Under the pieces are notes generated by a model that worked only from the letters and a program-made list of their open reading frames with translations, made no database searches and had not been told where the DNA came from. From assembly GCA_017303895.1 (NCBI GenBank), contig JAFLBF010000007.1, positions 82,549 to 146,548 on the forward strand: a DNA stretch of 64,000 nt. The letters are read 5' to 3'. A program made the translations under genes and the position numbers. This document shows positions 46,905 to 56,712 of this stretch, piece by piece. Origin of the DNA: Bacteroidota bacterium (GTDB taxonomy: Bacteria; Bacteroidota; Bacteroidia; 2-12-FULL-35-15). How positions within the stretch are numbered: position 1 is the first letter of the stretch; each line of letters begins with the position of its first letter.

Positions 46905-48236
46905 TTATGCTTTTGCAGCTTCTGCGGCAGCAATTTTCTTTTTGATACCCTCGGTGGTGATTGAACCCGGACGCTCGATCGGATGACCCAATGCTCTGTC
47001 CCAGATCAAGGATGCCAATACACCTAATGCACGTGATACACCAAACAATACGGTATAGAACTCATGCTCTACCATTCCGTAGTGTGTCAACAATACACCT
47101 GAATGTGAATCCACATTTGGCCAAGGATTTTTGATCTTACCGGTAGCTTCCAAAATTGGAGGTGCTACTTTGTACACCATCTGAACGATCTCACACAGAT
47201 CATCAGCTCCTTGTGGCTTGATGTATTTTAAATAGAAATCCTGTTGTGCAGAGAAACGTGGATCGGTCTTACGTAACACAGCATGTCCGTAACCCGGTAC
47301 AACTTTTCCTTCTGACAATGTTTTCTTGATATAATCTTCAATTTGTTTTTCAGTTGGTAATCCACCACCTAATTCTTCACGCAATTCAAGGATCCAGCTC
47401 AATACTTCCTGGTTTGCTAATCCGTGTAACGGACCTGCTAAACCATTCATACCAGCAGCAAATGCTAAATATGGATCGCTCAAGGCTGAACCTACCAAGT
47501 GAGTAGTGTGTGCAGATACGTTTCCACCTTCGTGATCCACGTGGATGGTCATGTACATACGCATTAAACGTTTCATGTCGAAATCCTCATAACCCAACAT
47601 GTGCGCTAAATTCGCTGCCCAGTCTAATTTTGGATCCGGTTCAATATGATCTCCGTTCTTATATTTTCTGCGATAGATGTATGCAGCCACACGTGGTAAA
47701 CGTGCGATCAGATTCATTGAATCTTCGTACACATAATCCCAATAATCTTTTTTGTTGATGCCTTTTTTGTAGGCAGCAGCAAATAATGATTCTGTTTGCA
47801 TTGCCATGATCGCCATTACAAACTGTGTCATCGGGTGCGTAGAAGCAGGCATTTTATCCAACACATCGAATACGTGTTTTGGAACGATGGCTCTACGTGC
47901 CCAGTTATTACCTAAGTTCAATACATCCTCTTGTGTAGGTAATTCACCTAACAACATTAAATAGAAAATACCTTCCGGTAATGGTTCAGTGCCACCCGGT
48001 GCTTTTGGTAGTTTTTCACGGATCTCAGGGATAGAATAACCTCTGAAACGGATTCCTTCTTCAGGATCCAGCTTCGATGTTTCGGTAACTAAACCTACCA
48101 TTCCTTTCATTCCTTGATACACTTGAGCAACGGTGTATTCGCCTAACTTAACATCACCTTTTTCTTTGATGAGTTGTTTAACTTCTGCGGCCATCGGGCC
48201 GGCTTTGGCAGCAAACTTTTCTTTTAATGAATCCAT
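46905..48236 (-). CDS. gltA: Citrate synthase, mitochondrial (type I eukaryote-like) form
   Basis: The 443-residue enzyme condenses oxaloacetate and acetyl-CoA to citrate. Active-site regions are GPLHGLANQEVL, with the first histidine, PGYGHAVLRKTDPRF with the second, and the aspartate in NPWPNVDSHSGVLL. The stretches HVDHEGGNVSAHTTHLVGSA and FYTVLFGVSRALGVLASLIW are much closer to animal mitochondrial citrate synthase than to the E. coli NADH-inhibited type. Some Bacteroidota are known to carry this form. It has its own terminator, with enolase upstream in the same direction. Confidence 0.94.
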   Translation of the reverse strand: MDSLKEKFAAKAGPMAAEVKQLIKEKGDVKLGEYTVAQVYQGMKGMVGLVTETSKLDPEEGIRFRGYSIPEIREKLPKAPGGTEPLPEGIFYLMLLGELPTQEDVLNLGNNWARRAIVPKHVFDVLDKMPASTHPMTQFVMAIMAMQTESLFAAAYKKGINKKDYWDYVYEDSMNLIARLPRVAAYIYRRKYKNGDHIEPDPKLDWAANLAHMLGYEDFDMKRLMRMYMTIHVDHEGGNVSAHTTHLVGSALSDPYLAFAAGMNGLAGPLHGLANQEVLSWILELREELGGGLPTEKQIEDYIKKTLSEGKVVPGYGHAVLRKTDPRFSAQQDFYLKYIKPQGADDLCEIVQMVYKVAPPILEATGKIKNPWPNVDSHSGVLLTHYGMVEHEFYTVLFGVSRALGVLASLIWDRALGHPIERPGSITTEGIKKKIAAAEAAKA

Positions 48237-48336
48237 AATGATATAATGAATTAGAGTATGTGTGAAATCTTATTTCCGAAAGATAATTGCTTTTTATGAA
48301 ATTAAAAACAATATCCCGAAAAATTTCTGTTAAGCC

Positions 48337-48364
48337 TGTTTCCAAACCCTTTGGTCTGGAAACA
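48337..48364. other. Hairpin between enolase and citrate synthase
   Basis: TGTTTCCA and TGGAAACA are perfect 8-bp arms, with an inner ACC/GGT pair. There is no T run on either side, so it is a weak candidate for the end of the enolase transcript or a processing site. Confidence 0.4.
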
Positions 48365-48374
48365 AGCCCGAAAA

Positions 48375-49679
<1,305 letters not shown>

Positions 49680-49725
49680 TTATTTAGAATGTTTAAATGA
49701 TTGATTATTTGGTTTTTTAGTGTCC

Positions 49726-49733
49726 CAAAATTA
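49726..49733 (-). promoter_or_regulatory. -7 box of enolase
   Basis: TAATTTTG on the minus strand is an exact TAnnTTTG match, 55 nt before the ATG at 49670. The leader contains two copies of AATGATTGATTATTT (plus-strand 49671-49685 and 49696-49710), 25 nt apart. Confidence 0.5.
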
Positions 49734-49856
49734 GAAATAAAACAGAACGCAAAAGGTGATTTTTATCAACATTTTAGCCAATTTTGGTTAATAGTTTCAG
49801 GAATTATTCTGTTTTGGGATTGTTCTCATTTTGTATATTGGCAGAAAGAATAAATC

Positions 49857-51092
49857 ATGGTTTTAAATTATATCTGGATCGCATTTTTTGTCATTGCTTT
49901 TGTGGTGGCCCTGATCAAGTTGATCTTTTTGGGTGATACAGAGGTTTTTAAAACCATTATTGACGCTACTTTCGATTCATCCAAAATGGCCGTGATGGAT
50001 ATTTCCCTTCCATTGGTAGGGGTGATGACACTCTGGCTGGGCCTCATGAACATTGGCGAAAAAGCCGGTGCCATCAATTTTCTTTCCCGCATTGTCGGTC
50101 CGTTTTTTAATAAACTTTTTCCCGAGATCCCGAAGAATCATCCTGCTAACGGACAGATCATGATGAATTTTTCAGCCAACATGCTAGGGTTGGATAATGC
50201 AGCTACACCGCTTGGATTAAAAGCCATGAACAGCATGCAGGAGCTGAATCCCACAAAAGATACCGCATCCAATGCGCAGATCATGTTTTTGGTGTTGAAT
50301 ACTTCCGGATTAACGATCATCCCGGTAACCATCATGGCGCAACGTGCGATCATGGGTGCTGCCAATCCTTCGGATGTATTTATTCCTATTTTGATAGCCA
50401 CTTATTTTTCTACACTCACCGGATTATTGGCTGTTGCTTTCTGGCAAAAGATCAATTTACTGAATAGTGTTGTGTTAAGCTGGCTTATGGGCATCAGTGC
50501 CATTATCTTTTCCATCATCTGGTATTTCAGCACCTTGAGTCCCGATCAGATCGCGAAGATCTCCACCGTCTCTGCCAATGTTATTTTACTCACGATCATT
50601 GTTTCCTTTATGCTAGGGGCAGTGCGTAAAAAAGTAAATGTGTATGATGCATTCATTGAAGGAGCTAAAACAGGATTCGAAACAGGCGTTAAAGTAATTC
50701 CTTATCTGGTGGCGATGTTGGTAGGTATTGCTGTTTTCAGAGCATCGGGAGCAATGAGTTATTTAGTAGATGGAATAGCATGGTGTTTTACGACCTTGAA
50801 TTTTAATACCGATTTTGTAGGTTCATTGCCGACTGCATTCATGAAACCTTTGAGCGGAAGTGGTGCCAAAGCCATGATGCTGGAAGCGATGAAAACAAAT
50901 GGTGCCGATTCATTTGTGGGTCGTTTGAGTTGTATCTTCCAGGGTGCAGCCGATACTACTTTTTATATTGTTGCTTTGTACTTTGGATCGGTAGGTGTTA
51001 AAAAAACACGCTATGCTATACCTGCAGGTTTAATTGCTGATCTGGCGGGAGTGATAGCAGCTATTTTTATTGCGTATTTATTTTTTCATTGA
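49857..51092 (+). CDS. SpmA-SpmB-type nucleoside-recognition membrane protein
   Basis: The 411-residue protein joins the two homologous spore-maturation modules in one chain. The SpmA-like half (about 1-200) has SKMAVMDISLPLVGVMTLWLGLMNIGEKAG and MNFSANMLGLDNAATPLGLKAM; the SpmB-like half (about 230-411) has FIEGAKTGFETGVKVIPYLVAMLVGI and SLPTAFMKPLSGSGAKAMMLEAM. About ten membrane helices are expected. Fused forms are usual in Bacteroidota, which do not sporulate; a role in transport or cell-wall physiology is assumed, not shown. Its 3' end overlaps the convergent glycosyltransferase gene by 26 bp. Confidence 0.87.
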   Translation: MVLNYIWIAFFVIAFVVALIKLIFLGDTEVFKTIIDATFDSSKMAVMDISLPLVGVMTLWLGLMNIGEKAGAINFLSRIVGPFFNKLFPEIPKNHPANGQIMMNFSANMLGLDNAATPLGLKAMNSMQELNPTKDTASNAQIMFLVLNTSGLTIIPVTIMAQRAIMGAANPSDVFIPILIATYFSTLTGLLAVAFWQKINLLNSVVLSWLMGISAIIFSIIWYFSTLSPDQIAKISTVSANVILLTIIVSFMLGAVRKKVNVYDAFIEGAKTGFETGVKVIPYLVAMLVGIAVFRASGAMSYLVDGIAWCFTTLNFNTDFVGSLPTAFMKPLSGSGAKAMMLEAMKTNGADSFVGRLSCIFQGAADTTFYIVALYFGSVGVKKTRYAIPAGLIADLAGVIAAIFIAYLFFH

Positions 51093-52434
51093 TCTTTTTT
51101 AGTTTCCGGATCATGAATTTTTCTTTTATAAAATAAATTCCTGCTGCTGCTATCAATGATAAGTAAGGAACCACCGGCACTCTAAATCTCGATTCGGTTA
51201 CATAGGGCAATGTTAAGTTGGCAAAGCAAAGCACAAGCAAGGCGCTGAGTAAAAAGAAGAACAATTGTTTTTCTTGTTTGAAATAAAAGAAAGAGAATAA
51301 ACATCCGAGATACATGATCAACAACATTCCTAATTGAAAGAATACAATACTGATCGTAAGTTTACTATTGTGCTCAAACAAGTATTTGAAAATAGGATAA
51401 TCTTTTGGGATAGTGTTATAGCCGCTTCCCCAATGTCCAAGTTGAATATCAATATAGGCACGGCATGGTTTCAGAAAAAAATGCATGAACTGTATTGTAT
51501 GATGTTTCAATAGAATGTCCGGATGTGCAAACGCAATTTCCATGGCATCATTCTCAATATAGCGGGCGTATTCATAAGGCTGATGATGTGCATCGCCCGG
51601 AAAGTTTTTGAATGTTTTCCATCTTAAAATACTTTGTGATTCAGCCAATGATTTGTGATGCACTTCCGCATACACGGCAGCTGCCTGATAATTCTGCATA
51701 TCATGCTCACGGATCACGCTCATAAAATAATGCCCGAATGTATTTTTGTTACGCAGTAACCATGGACTGATCACTACTATTGATATCAAGGAGAACAGAA
51801 TGATCTGCAGGAATGCCACTTTCTTTTCATTCCAAAATTTGTAAAGCAAAAATACAGAGAAGAAAATAGGAAGAAAGAAACCGATCGGCCGGCAAAGGAT
51901 CGTTAAACCGCATAACACAGCCGATAGTAAAAGTAATTTCCGTTCATTCGTTTGAATGTATCTAACAAAATAATAGAAGGTAACTAATAGCAAAAAGGTG
52001 AATAATGTTTCAGTCATCACAATGTTATTCATCACAATGCCTGGCACATCAAGAGCCATAAACAAGGCTGCAATATTGGCGATAAACAGATTGTTACTGA
52101 TCGCTTTACTTAATTTGTAAGTGTAAAAAGTGGCAGCCACTCCCAGCACAATTTGTAAAAAGATAGTAGGATACGTTTCTATCTGAACACTTTCAGCCAG
52201 CAGAATAAAAAGCGGATACAAAGGTGTGCGATAGTAATCGGGCTCGATCGGTAAATCGTAACTCTGACTAAAAATGCCATATTCTTTTACATTATAAGCG
52301 ATCTGCCAATACCCGTATGAATCATACATGTAAAATCCATCGGGATTCAGCATGCTGATCGCAATGGCATACACTGCACGGATCAAAAATGCCAATGTTA
52401 AAATGTAAAAGATGGTTTTGGGTTGTTTGAGCAT
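51067..52434 (-). CDS. GT39-like (PMT/ArnT) integral membrane glycosyltransferase
   Basis: The 455-residue protein has about ten membrane helices and the first-loop acidic region of polyprenyl-phosphate-dependent glycosyltransferases (MLNPDGFYMYDSYGYWQIAYNVKEYG, DYYRTPLYPLFILLAE). It would transfer a sugar from a lipid carrier to a protein or glycan on the periplasmic side. It starts at ATG 52434, sharing one base with the stop codon of the T9SS deacetylase gene (TAATG), so the two are translationally coupled. The other end overlaps the SpmAB gene. Confidence 0.82.
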   Translation of the reverse strand: MLKQPKTIFYILTLAFLIRAVYAIAISMLNPDGFYMYDSYGYWQIAYNVKEYGIFSQSYDLPIEPDYYRTPLYPLFILLAESVQIETYPTIFLQIVLGVAATFYTYKLSKAISNNLFIANIAALFMALDVPGIVMNNIVMTETLFTFLLLVTFYYFVRYIQTNERKLLLLSAVLCGLTILCRPIGFFLPIFFSVFLLYKFWNEKKVAFLQIILFSLISIVVISPWLLRNKNTFGHYFMSVIREHDMQNYQAAAVYAEVHHKSLAESQSILRWKTFKNFPGDAHHQPYEYARYIENDAMEIAFAHPDILLKHHTIQFMHFFLKPCRAYIDIQLGHWGSGYNTIPKDYPIFKYLFEHNSKLTISIVFFQLGMLLIMYLGCLFSFFYFKQEKQLFFFLLSALLVLCFANLTLPYVTESRFRVPVVPYLSLIAAAGIYFIKEKFMIRKLKKINEKINTQ

Positions 52435-54533
52435 TAAGGTTGAGAGCTAACGATCAATTTTTTTATGACCGGTTTTTCTTCATTGATCGTAATGGTGTAA
52501 AAATACAAGCCATCGGCCAATTGTGTATTGGTGTAGGTGTATTCGTATAATCCCAATTCCAATTCTTCATTGATGGGTTCTTCGATCAAACGGCCCGAAA
52601 CATCGTAGATCTTCATCACCACTTTGGCATCCTGCATCAATTCAAAACTGAAAATAGTTTGTGTGGAGAATGGATTTGGATAATTGTTAAACACAGTGGC
52701 AGGTCCATCCGGATTGTAATAATACGAGGTGTAATTTTCAGAAAAACGTTCCGAGAACAGGATCTTTGAGTTGTTTTCCCACTGCTCCTGCATCATTTGA
52801 ATTGGATCGTTATTTTCGTTCACCACTTTTATTTGATGCAGATCCATTCCATTGTCCACCACAAAACTCATATCATGGTGGAGTGGAAGTGAAGTGTTCT
52901 TGATGATGATCTTTAAGGTAGAATCATTTTCCATCACCTGATCAAATTCGCATTTTTCACGAGCTTTCCAGTAATCACCGTAGTGCTCAAATGGAATGAT
53001 GCGCACATTGTTGGCTAAGGAACGGATTAGATTTTGTTCTGCTTGTATCTTATACAAACGGTTAGGATGAATGAGCAAAACCGAGGCTGCATAATTGTCG
53101 GCATTGCGTTTTAAGGCATCCAGCCATTGCGCTACTTTATTGTTGTAATTGCTTTCAGAAATAGGATCGGACATGAATACATCCGATATCGTATTCGGAA
53201 TTTCATAGATGCTACTCACAGCACCATTCATACTCAGATCCAGATGTCCCTGAAATGGAAAGGCTGTTAACACCTCATTAGCACTGCTGCTGGAATTGAA
53301 ATCGTATTGATTGGTTTCAAGTGTGTTCAATATCTTTTTATTGTAAGCCAGATAGCCTGCACGGAAAGAGCGAACATCTGCCCCCACATCTCTGTCTAGT
53401 AAAAGTTTCGATACTTCTGTTTCGCCACAGGCAGTAACATTGCTGGAAAATGTTCCATTGTAAAAAGGTTGATAGGTCAATTCGGTATTGCCACAAGTGC
53501 CTTCAGGAGCAATACTGGGATCATAAAAATCGGGAACATGACTAACAGAGTGACTTGCAATTTCATGTCCTTTATTCTTCACATTGATCAAGTCTTGTGT
53601 GTAACCTGTCCAGAAGTTTTTGGCTAATGAATCGTGCATGTAATGTGTCGTGATAAAATAAGTTGCTTTGAAATTATTGGATCGTTCATAGCTTGCAAAA
53701 TCATTCATGATGTCCTTAATAGCAGAAGTAGCATCCACATCGTGTGTGATGATAAGGCTCGATCTACTGTTCAATCCGCTGGTATGTTTCCAGGTGGTGT
53801 AGGGATGAAGCTTGGCGTACAAGCCTTTTAAAAATAGCATAAAAACATCTGTTCCCGGTTCAAAGCAATTGGAGTAGGAGCGGGCTGCTTCATAGTGATT
53901 CATGGTTTGATTTCTAAGAACAATGTCGCGCCAGTTGATACCAAGCACATAACTTTGTCCGGCTCCAAAATAGTTTTTTGTTAATGCGGTACTCGCATCG
54001 TCAAAGGTAGCCAGTGAGTATGCGCCTGCAGTCATGTAACTTCTGGTATTAAGAGAATTGACAAAGCTGCTGTCGGCCAACCTTATCCATTTCTCCAGAG
54101 GGTCGTTGATCCAGCGGAATGCAAGATCAGCACTGTCCACTTGCCAATGGTACTCATACTTATTAGTTGCATATTGATAGTCGCTTATTCCAAACAAAGG
54201 AAATAAGGCAGTGTCTTTTAATTGAGTCACAAACAAGGTTCCTCCATTTTGGACAAATGATATTAAACTATCTTTTTCATTTGGAGTAAAGCTTGTAGGT
54301 TCAATGTTGGAAGAGCAGATGATGAATTTTGATCTTGTAGCGAATGTAACACTATCGGTAATAAAATAGGGAATACCACTTACTTTGATCAAGTGTTCGA
54401 TGGAAAATAAATTGCCATTATTACTCTCCGCATTTCTTGTTGTCAGGTTGATGATCGCGATCCTGTTTTGCTGAGCAATGCTATGAATAGAGAGGAAAAG
54501 GAAAAGAAATAATATGAATTTTATTTTTGCCAA
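52434..54533 (-). CDS. T9SS-exported protein with polysaccharide deacetylase-like domain
   Basis: The 699-residue protein starts at TTG 54533 (no ATG fits) with a signal peptide rich in Phe and Leu. The N-terminal part (about 25-240) resembles a glutamine amidotransferase-like or DUF fold (FIICSSNIEPTSFTPNEKDSLISFVQNGGTLFV). The NodB-like domain has SSLIITHDVDATSAI with the metal-binding aspartates near residue 263 and HEIASHSVSHVPDFYD with the two histidines. A T9SS domain ends it (FNNYPNPFSTQTIFSFEL, DVSGRLIEEP, LADGLYFYTI). It would deacetylate an extracellular glycan. It is coupled to the membrane glycosyltransferase gene. Confidence 0.82.
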   Translation of the reverse strand: MAKIKFILFLFLFLSIHSIAQQNRIAIINLTTRNAESNNGNLFSIEHLIKVSGIPYFITDSVTFATRSKFIICSSNIEPTSFTPNEKDSLISFVQNGGTLFVTQLKDTALFPLFGISDYQYATNKYEYHWQVDSADLAFRWINDPLEKWIRLADSSFVNSLNTRSYMTAGAYSLATFDDASTALTKNYFGAGQSYVLGINWRDIVLRNQTMNHYEAARSYSNCFEPGTDVFMLFLKGLYAKLHPYTTWKHTSGLNSRSSLIITHDVDATSAIKDIMNDFASYERSNNFKATYFITTHYMHDSLAKNFWTGYTQDLINVKNKGHEIASHSVSHVPDFYDPSIAPEGTCGNTELTYQPFYNGTFSSNVTACGETEVSKLLLDRDVGADVRSFRAGYLAYNKKILNTLETNQYDFNSSSSANEVLTAFPFQGHLDLSMNGAVSSIYEIPNTISDVFMSDPISESNYNNKVAQWLDALKRNADNYAASVLLIHPNRLYKIQAEQNLIRSLANNVRIIPFEHYGDYWKAREKCEFDQVMENDSTLKIIIKNTSLPLHHDMSFVVDNGMDLHQIKVVNENNDPIQMMQEQWENNSKILFSERFSENYTSYYYNPDGPATVFNNYPNPFSTQTIFSFELMQDAKVVMKIYDVSGRLIEEPINEELELGLYEYTYTNTQLADGLYFYTITINEEKPVIKKLIVSSQP

Positions 54534-54569
54534 TTTAGTTTGTTTGGAGTAGTACGATCGCTATAAAAT

Positions 54570-55490
54570 TCATTCAGTAGGCTTGTTCTTTCTTAAGTAA
54601 AGTTTGTCTCCGGGTTTTGGTTCTTGTCCCGGTGTCATGTTATTCTTTTTGTATAATTTTTTTAATTTGATCCCGTGTAATTGCGAGATCGACTTCATGG
54701 TTTCTCCTTTTTTTACGGTGTGGAATGGCTCTTTGGCTTTATTACGTTTTGGCTGTAGATATAGTTTTTGTCCGGCTATTAATTTATCATTGTCTTCCAG
54801 ATCATTGTATTTATACAATTGCCATAGATCTTTGTCGGTATCTTTTGCGATCTTATAAAACGTATCGCCCGGTTTTACAATAATGTATTTGATCATTCGG
54901 AAGCGAAGGATCTCTCGCGCTTCGATCGTTTCAGGGTGTTTTTTTGTTTCTGTTAAAACATTGATGGTAGGCATGCCTTCCACTTCATCGTATTTATAAA
55001 GTTGATGTGTTTCAATGATCTCTAATAAACGTTCGGTGTATCTTGGATCAGTAGCATAGCCTGCTTCTTTTAATCCTTTTGCCCAGCCTTTGTAATCGGT
55101 GCGTTTTAGTTCAAACAAAAATGCATAACGGGAGCGGGAGCGTAAAAATTGAGAATGGTCGGCATAAGATTCCAAAACGGAAGGGTATTTTCTAAAGCAT
55201 TCATCCTTTGCATCATCATCTTTGATGTAGGAAGGACCTTCCCATCCTTTATGACATTTTATTCCGAAGTGATTGTTGGCATAAACGGCCAGGTCGCTAT
55301 TCCCATTTCCGCTTTCCAGCATTCCTTGCGAAAGGGTGATGCTGGCAGGCACACCATGTGCTAACATTTCCTTGATGGCATCGTCCTTGAATTTTTCGAT
55401 GTACTGCACAGCCGTCATTTTGTGCTCGGCAGGTTGTGCCAACATCAAAAAGGAAAGTGAAAGTAATATGATCGTGAACCGGATCTTCAT
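54570..55490 (-). CDS. Glucosaminidase (GH73) with two LysM domains
   Basis: The 306-residue protein has a signal peptide (residues 1-18) and a FlgJ-type beta-N-acetylglucosaminidase domain (about 25-165) with ITLSQGMLESGNGNSDLAVYANNHFGIKCHKGWEGPSY, containing the catalytic glutamate in LESG. Two LysM repeats follow (about 205-250 IIVKPGDTFYKIAKDTDKDLWQLYKYND; about 258-302 HTVKKGETMKSISQLHGIKLKKLYKKNN) that bind peptidoglycan. It cleaves the cell wall during growth or division. A perfect -7 box lies 5 nt before the ATG. Confidence 0.92.
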   Translation of the reverse strand: MKIRFTIILLSLSFLMLAQPAEHKMTAVQYIEKFKDDAIKEMLAHGVPASITLSQGMLESGNGNSDLAVYANNHFGIKCHKGWEGPSYIKDDDAKDECFRKYPSVLESYADHSQFLRSRSRYAFLFELKRTDYKGWAKGLKEAGYATDPRYTERLLEIIETHQLYKYDEVEGMPTINVLTETKKHPETIEAREILRFRMIKYIIVKPGDTFYKIAKDTDKDLWQLYKYNDLEDNDKLIAGQKLYLQPKRNKAKEPFHTVKKGETMKSISQLHGIKLKKLYKKNNMTPGQEPKPGDKLYLRKNKPTE

Positions 55491-55495
55491 CTTTA

Positions 55496-55503
55496 CAAAA
55501 ATA
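55496..55503 (-). promoter_or_regulatory. -7 box 5 nt before the glucosaminidase start
   Basis: TATTTTTG on the minus strand matches TAnnTTTG exactly and lies 5 nt before the ATG at 55490. Confidence 0.45.
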
Positions 55504-55558
55504 AGGAATTAGACCATTTTACGTGTTAAATTTATAAGGAGTTTCTAACAAAAATCTG

Positions 55559-56452
55559 TTAATCGTCAAACCCCTTATTTCCCTGCAATCCTCCTGTGTG
55601 AACGGCAATAATGGTGGTGTTTTTAGGAAATTGATCGCTCTTGATGAGTTTCATGATGCCATACATCATTTTGGCCGTATAAACATGATCAAGCGGGATC
55701 TGATGTTTTTTTTGAAATGCTTTGATGAATGCACTTAATTCAGGACTTGTTTTGGCATATCCACCAAAGTGAAACTCTTCATTGATCTGCCAGTTGTTTT
55801 TATCCTGTTGAGCGAAACGTTCTAACCAATTTTTTACTTCCTGCCGGATGTAATTTTCTGCTTTCAGCACTTGAAAACCCAAAGCTTTTTGCTGTTCTTT
55901 CAAAGAGAGAATAATTCCGGAAACAGTAGCTCCTGTTCCACAGGCACAACAAATAACATCGAATGGAATGCTGATAGAAGAAGTAATTTCCATACATCCT
56001 TTTACCCCTTCTGTGTTGGATCCTCCTTCCGGCACTATATAAACATCTTTGCCAAATGTTGCTTCGGTGTATGCAAGAAGTGTTGCTTTGTCTCTATATA
56101 ATTCACGCGAAACAAAATGCAAATGCATTCCATTGGTTTTTGCCAATGAAAGTGTAGGATTATTCTCTGAACTTTCTTCTCCGCGAATGATGCCAATTGT
56201 TTTAAATCCATATTCTTTTCCGGCAGCTGCAGTAGCGGCAATGTGATTGGAAAAGGCACCACCAAAAGTAAGGATCGTATCTTTTTTTTGCTCCCGGGCT
56301 GCGATCAGATTGTATTTGAGTTTGTATAATTTATTCCCCGAAATTTCTGGATGATTCAGATCGGTGCGCAACATAAATAAACAGATCCCTTTTTCATCCA
56401 GAAATGGGTCAATTATTTGCTGCAAAGGAGGAATAAAATTCGGCTCATCCAT
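55559..56452 (-). CDS. PLP-dependent D-cysteine desulfhydrase / ACC deaminase family
   Basis: The 297-residue enzyme has the PLP-binding lysine in HPEISGNKLYKLKYNL near residue 39, the asparagine loop in TFGGAFSNHIAATAAAG, and the phosphate-binding glycine loop in VICCACGTGATVSGIIL. This arrangement fits the D-cysteine desulfhydrase/1-aminocyclopropane-1-carboxylate deaminase group of fold type II; D-cysteine breakdown is the more common bacterial activity, but the two cannot be separated here. It is divergent from the DUF5522 gene, with -7 boxes back to back. Confidence 0.85.
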   Translation of the reverse strand: MDEPNFIPPLQQIIDPFLDEKGICLFMLRTDLNHPEISGNKLYKLKYNLIAAREQKKDTILTFGGAFSNHIAATAAAGKEYGFKTIGIIRGEESSENNPTLSLAKTNGMHLHFVSRELYRDKATLLAYTEATFGKDVYIVPEGGSNTEGVKGCMEITSSISIPFDVICCACGTGATVSGIILSLKEQQKALGFQVLKAENYIRQEVKNWLERFAQQDKNNWQINEEFHFGGYAKTSPELSAFIKAFQKKHQIPLDHVYTAKMMYGIMKLIKSDQFPKNTTIIAVHTGGLQGNKGFDD

Positions 56453-56456
56453 GCTG

Positions 56457-56473
56457 TAAAATTAGTATTTTTG
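56457..56473. promoter_or_regulatory. Back-to-back -7 boxes with 4-nt spacing to both starts
   Basis: TAATTTTA reads leftward (56457-56464), one base off TAnnTTTG, and ends 4 nt before the ATG at 56452. TATTTTTG reads rightward (56466-56473), an exact match, and ends 4 nt before the ATG at 56478. Both genes could be leaderless and share one short promoter region. Confidence 0.45.
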
Positions 56474-56477
56474 CGCT

Positions 56478-56657
56478 ATGGAAAATATTCCGCCAAAAAA
56501 TCAGCTGGAGCCCGATGATTATTATCTGACTCCCGAAGGTTATAAAGTATTTACTGAAAAGTATTTACTCAAGCGTGGGTATTGTTGCCAGAATGGTTGT
56601 CGCCATTGTCCTTATGGATTCAACAAAACAAAAGGAAGAATAGAAAAGAAAAAATAA
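56478..56657 (+). CDS. DUF5522 small Cys-rich protein
   Basis: The 59-residue protein has the DUF5522 pattern YYLTPEGYKVFTEKYLLKRGYCCQNGCRHCPYGF, with four cysteines in CC-x3-C-x2-C spacing that may bind zinc or an iron-sulfur cluster, then a basic tail. The function is unknown. It lies between the PLP enzyme (divergent) and hutU, with a five-unit 8-bp repeat before hutU. It begins 4 nt after a perfect -7 box. Confidence 0.9.
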   Translation: MENIPPKNQLEPDDYYLTPEGYKVFTEKYLLKRGYCCQNGCRHCPYGFNKTKGRIEKKK

Positions 56658-56662
56658 TTTTT

Positions 56663-56702
56663 TTAGTTAATTAGCTAATCAGCTAATTGGCTAATCGGTT
56701 AA
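56663..56702 (+). repeat. Five 8-bp tandem repeats before hutU
   Basis: Units TTAGTTAA, TTAGCTAA, TCAGCTAA, TTGGCTAA and TCGGTTAA are contiguous. In shifted phase they read RGYTAATY, the same consensus as the array at 46113. Confidence 0.75.
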
Positions 56703-56712
56703 TTAAAATGAT

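Noticed and set aside
48337..48364. Hairpin seen as a terminator of enolase
   Set aside because: There is no T run after the stem on either strand, so it is listed only as a hairpin.
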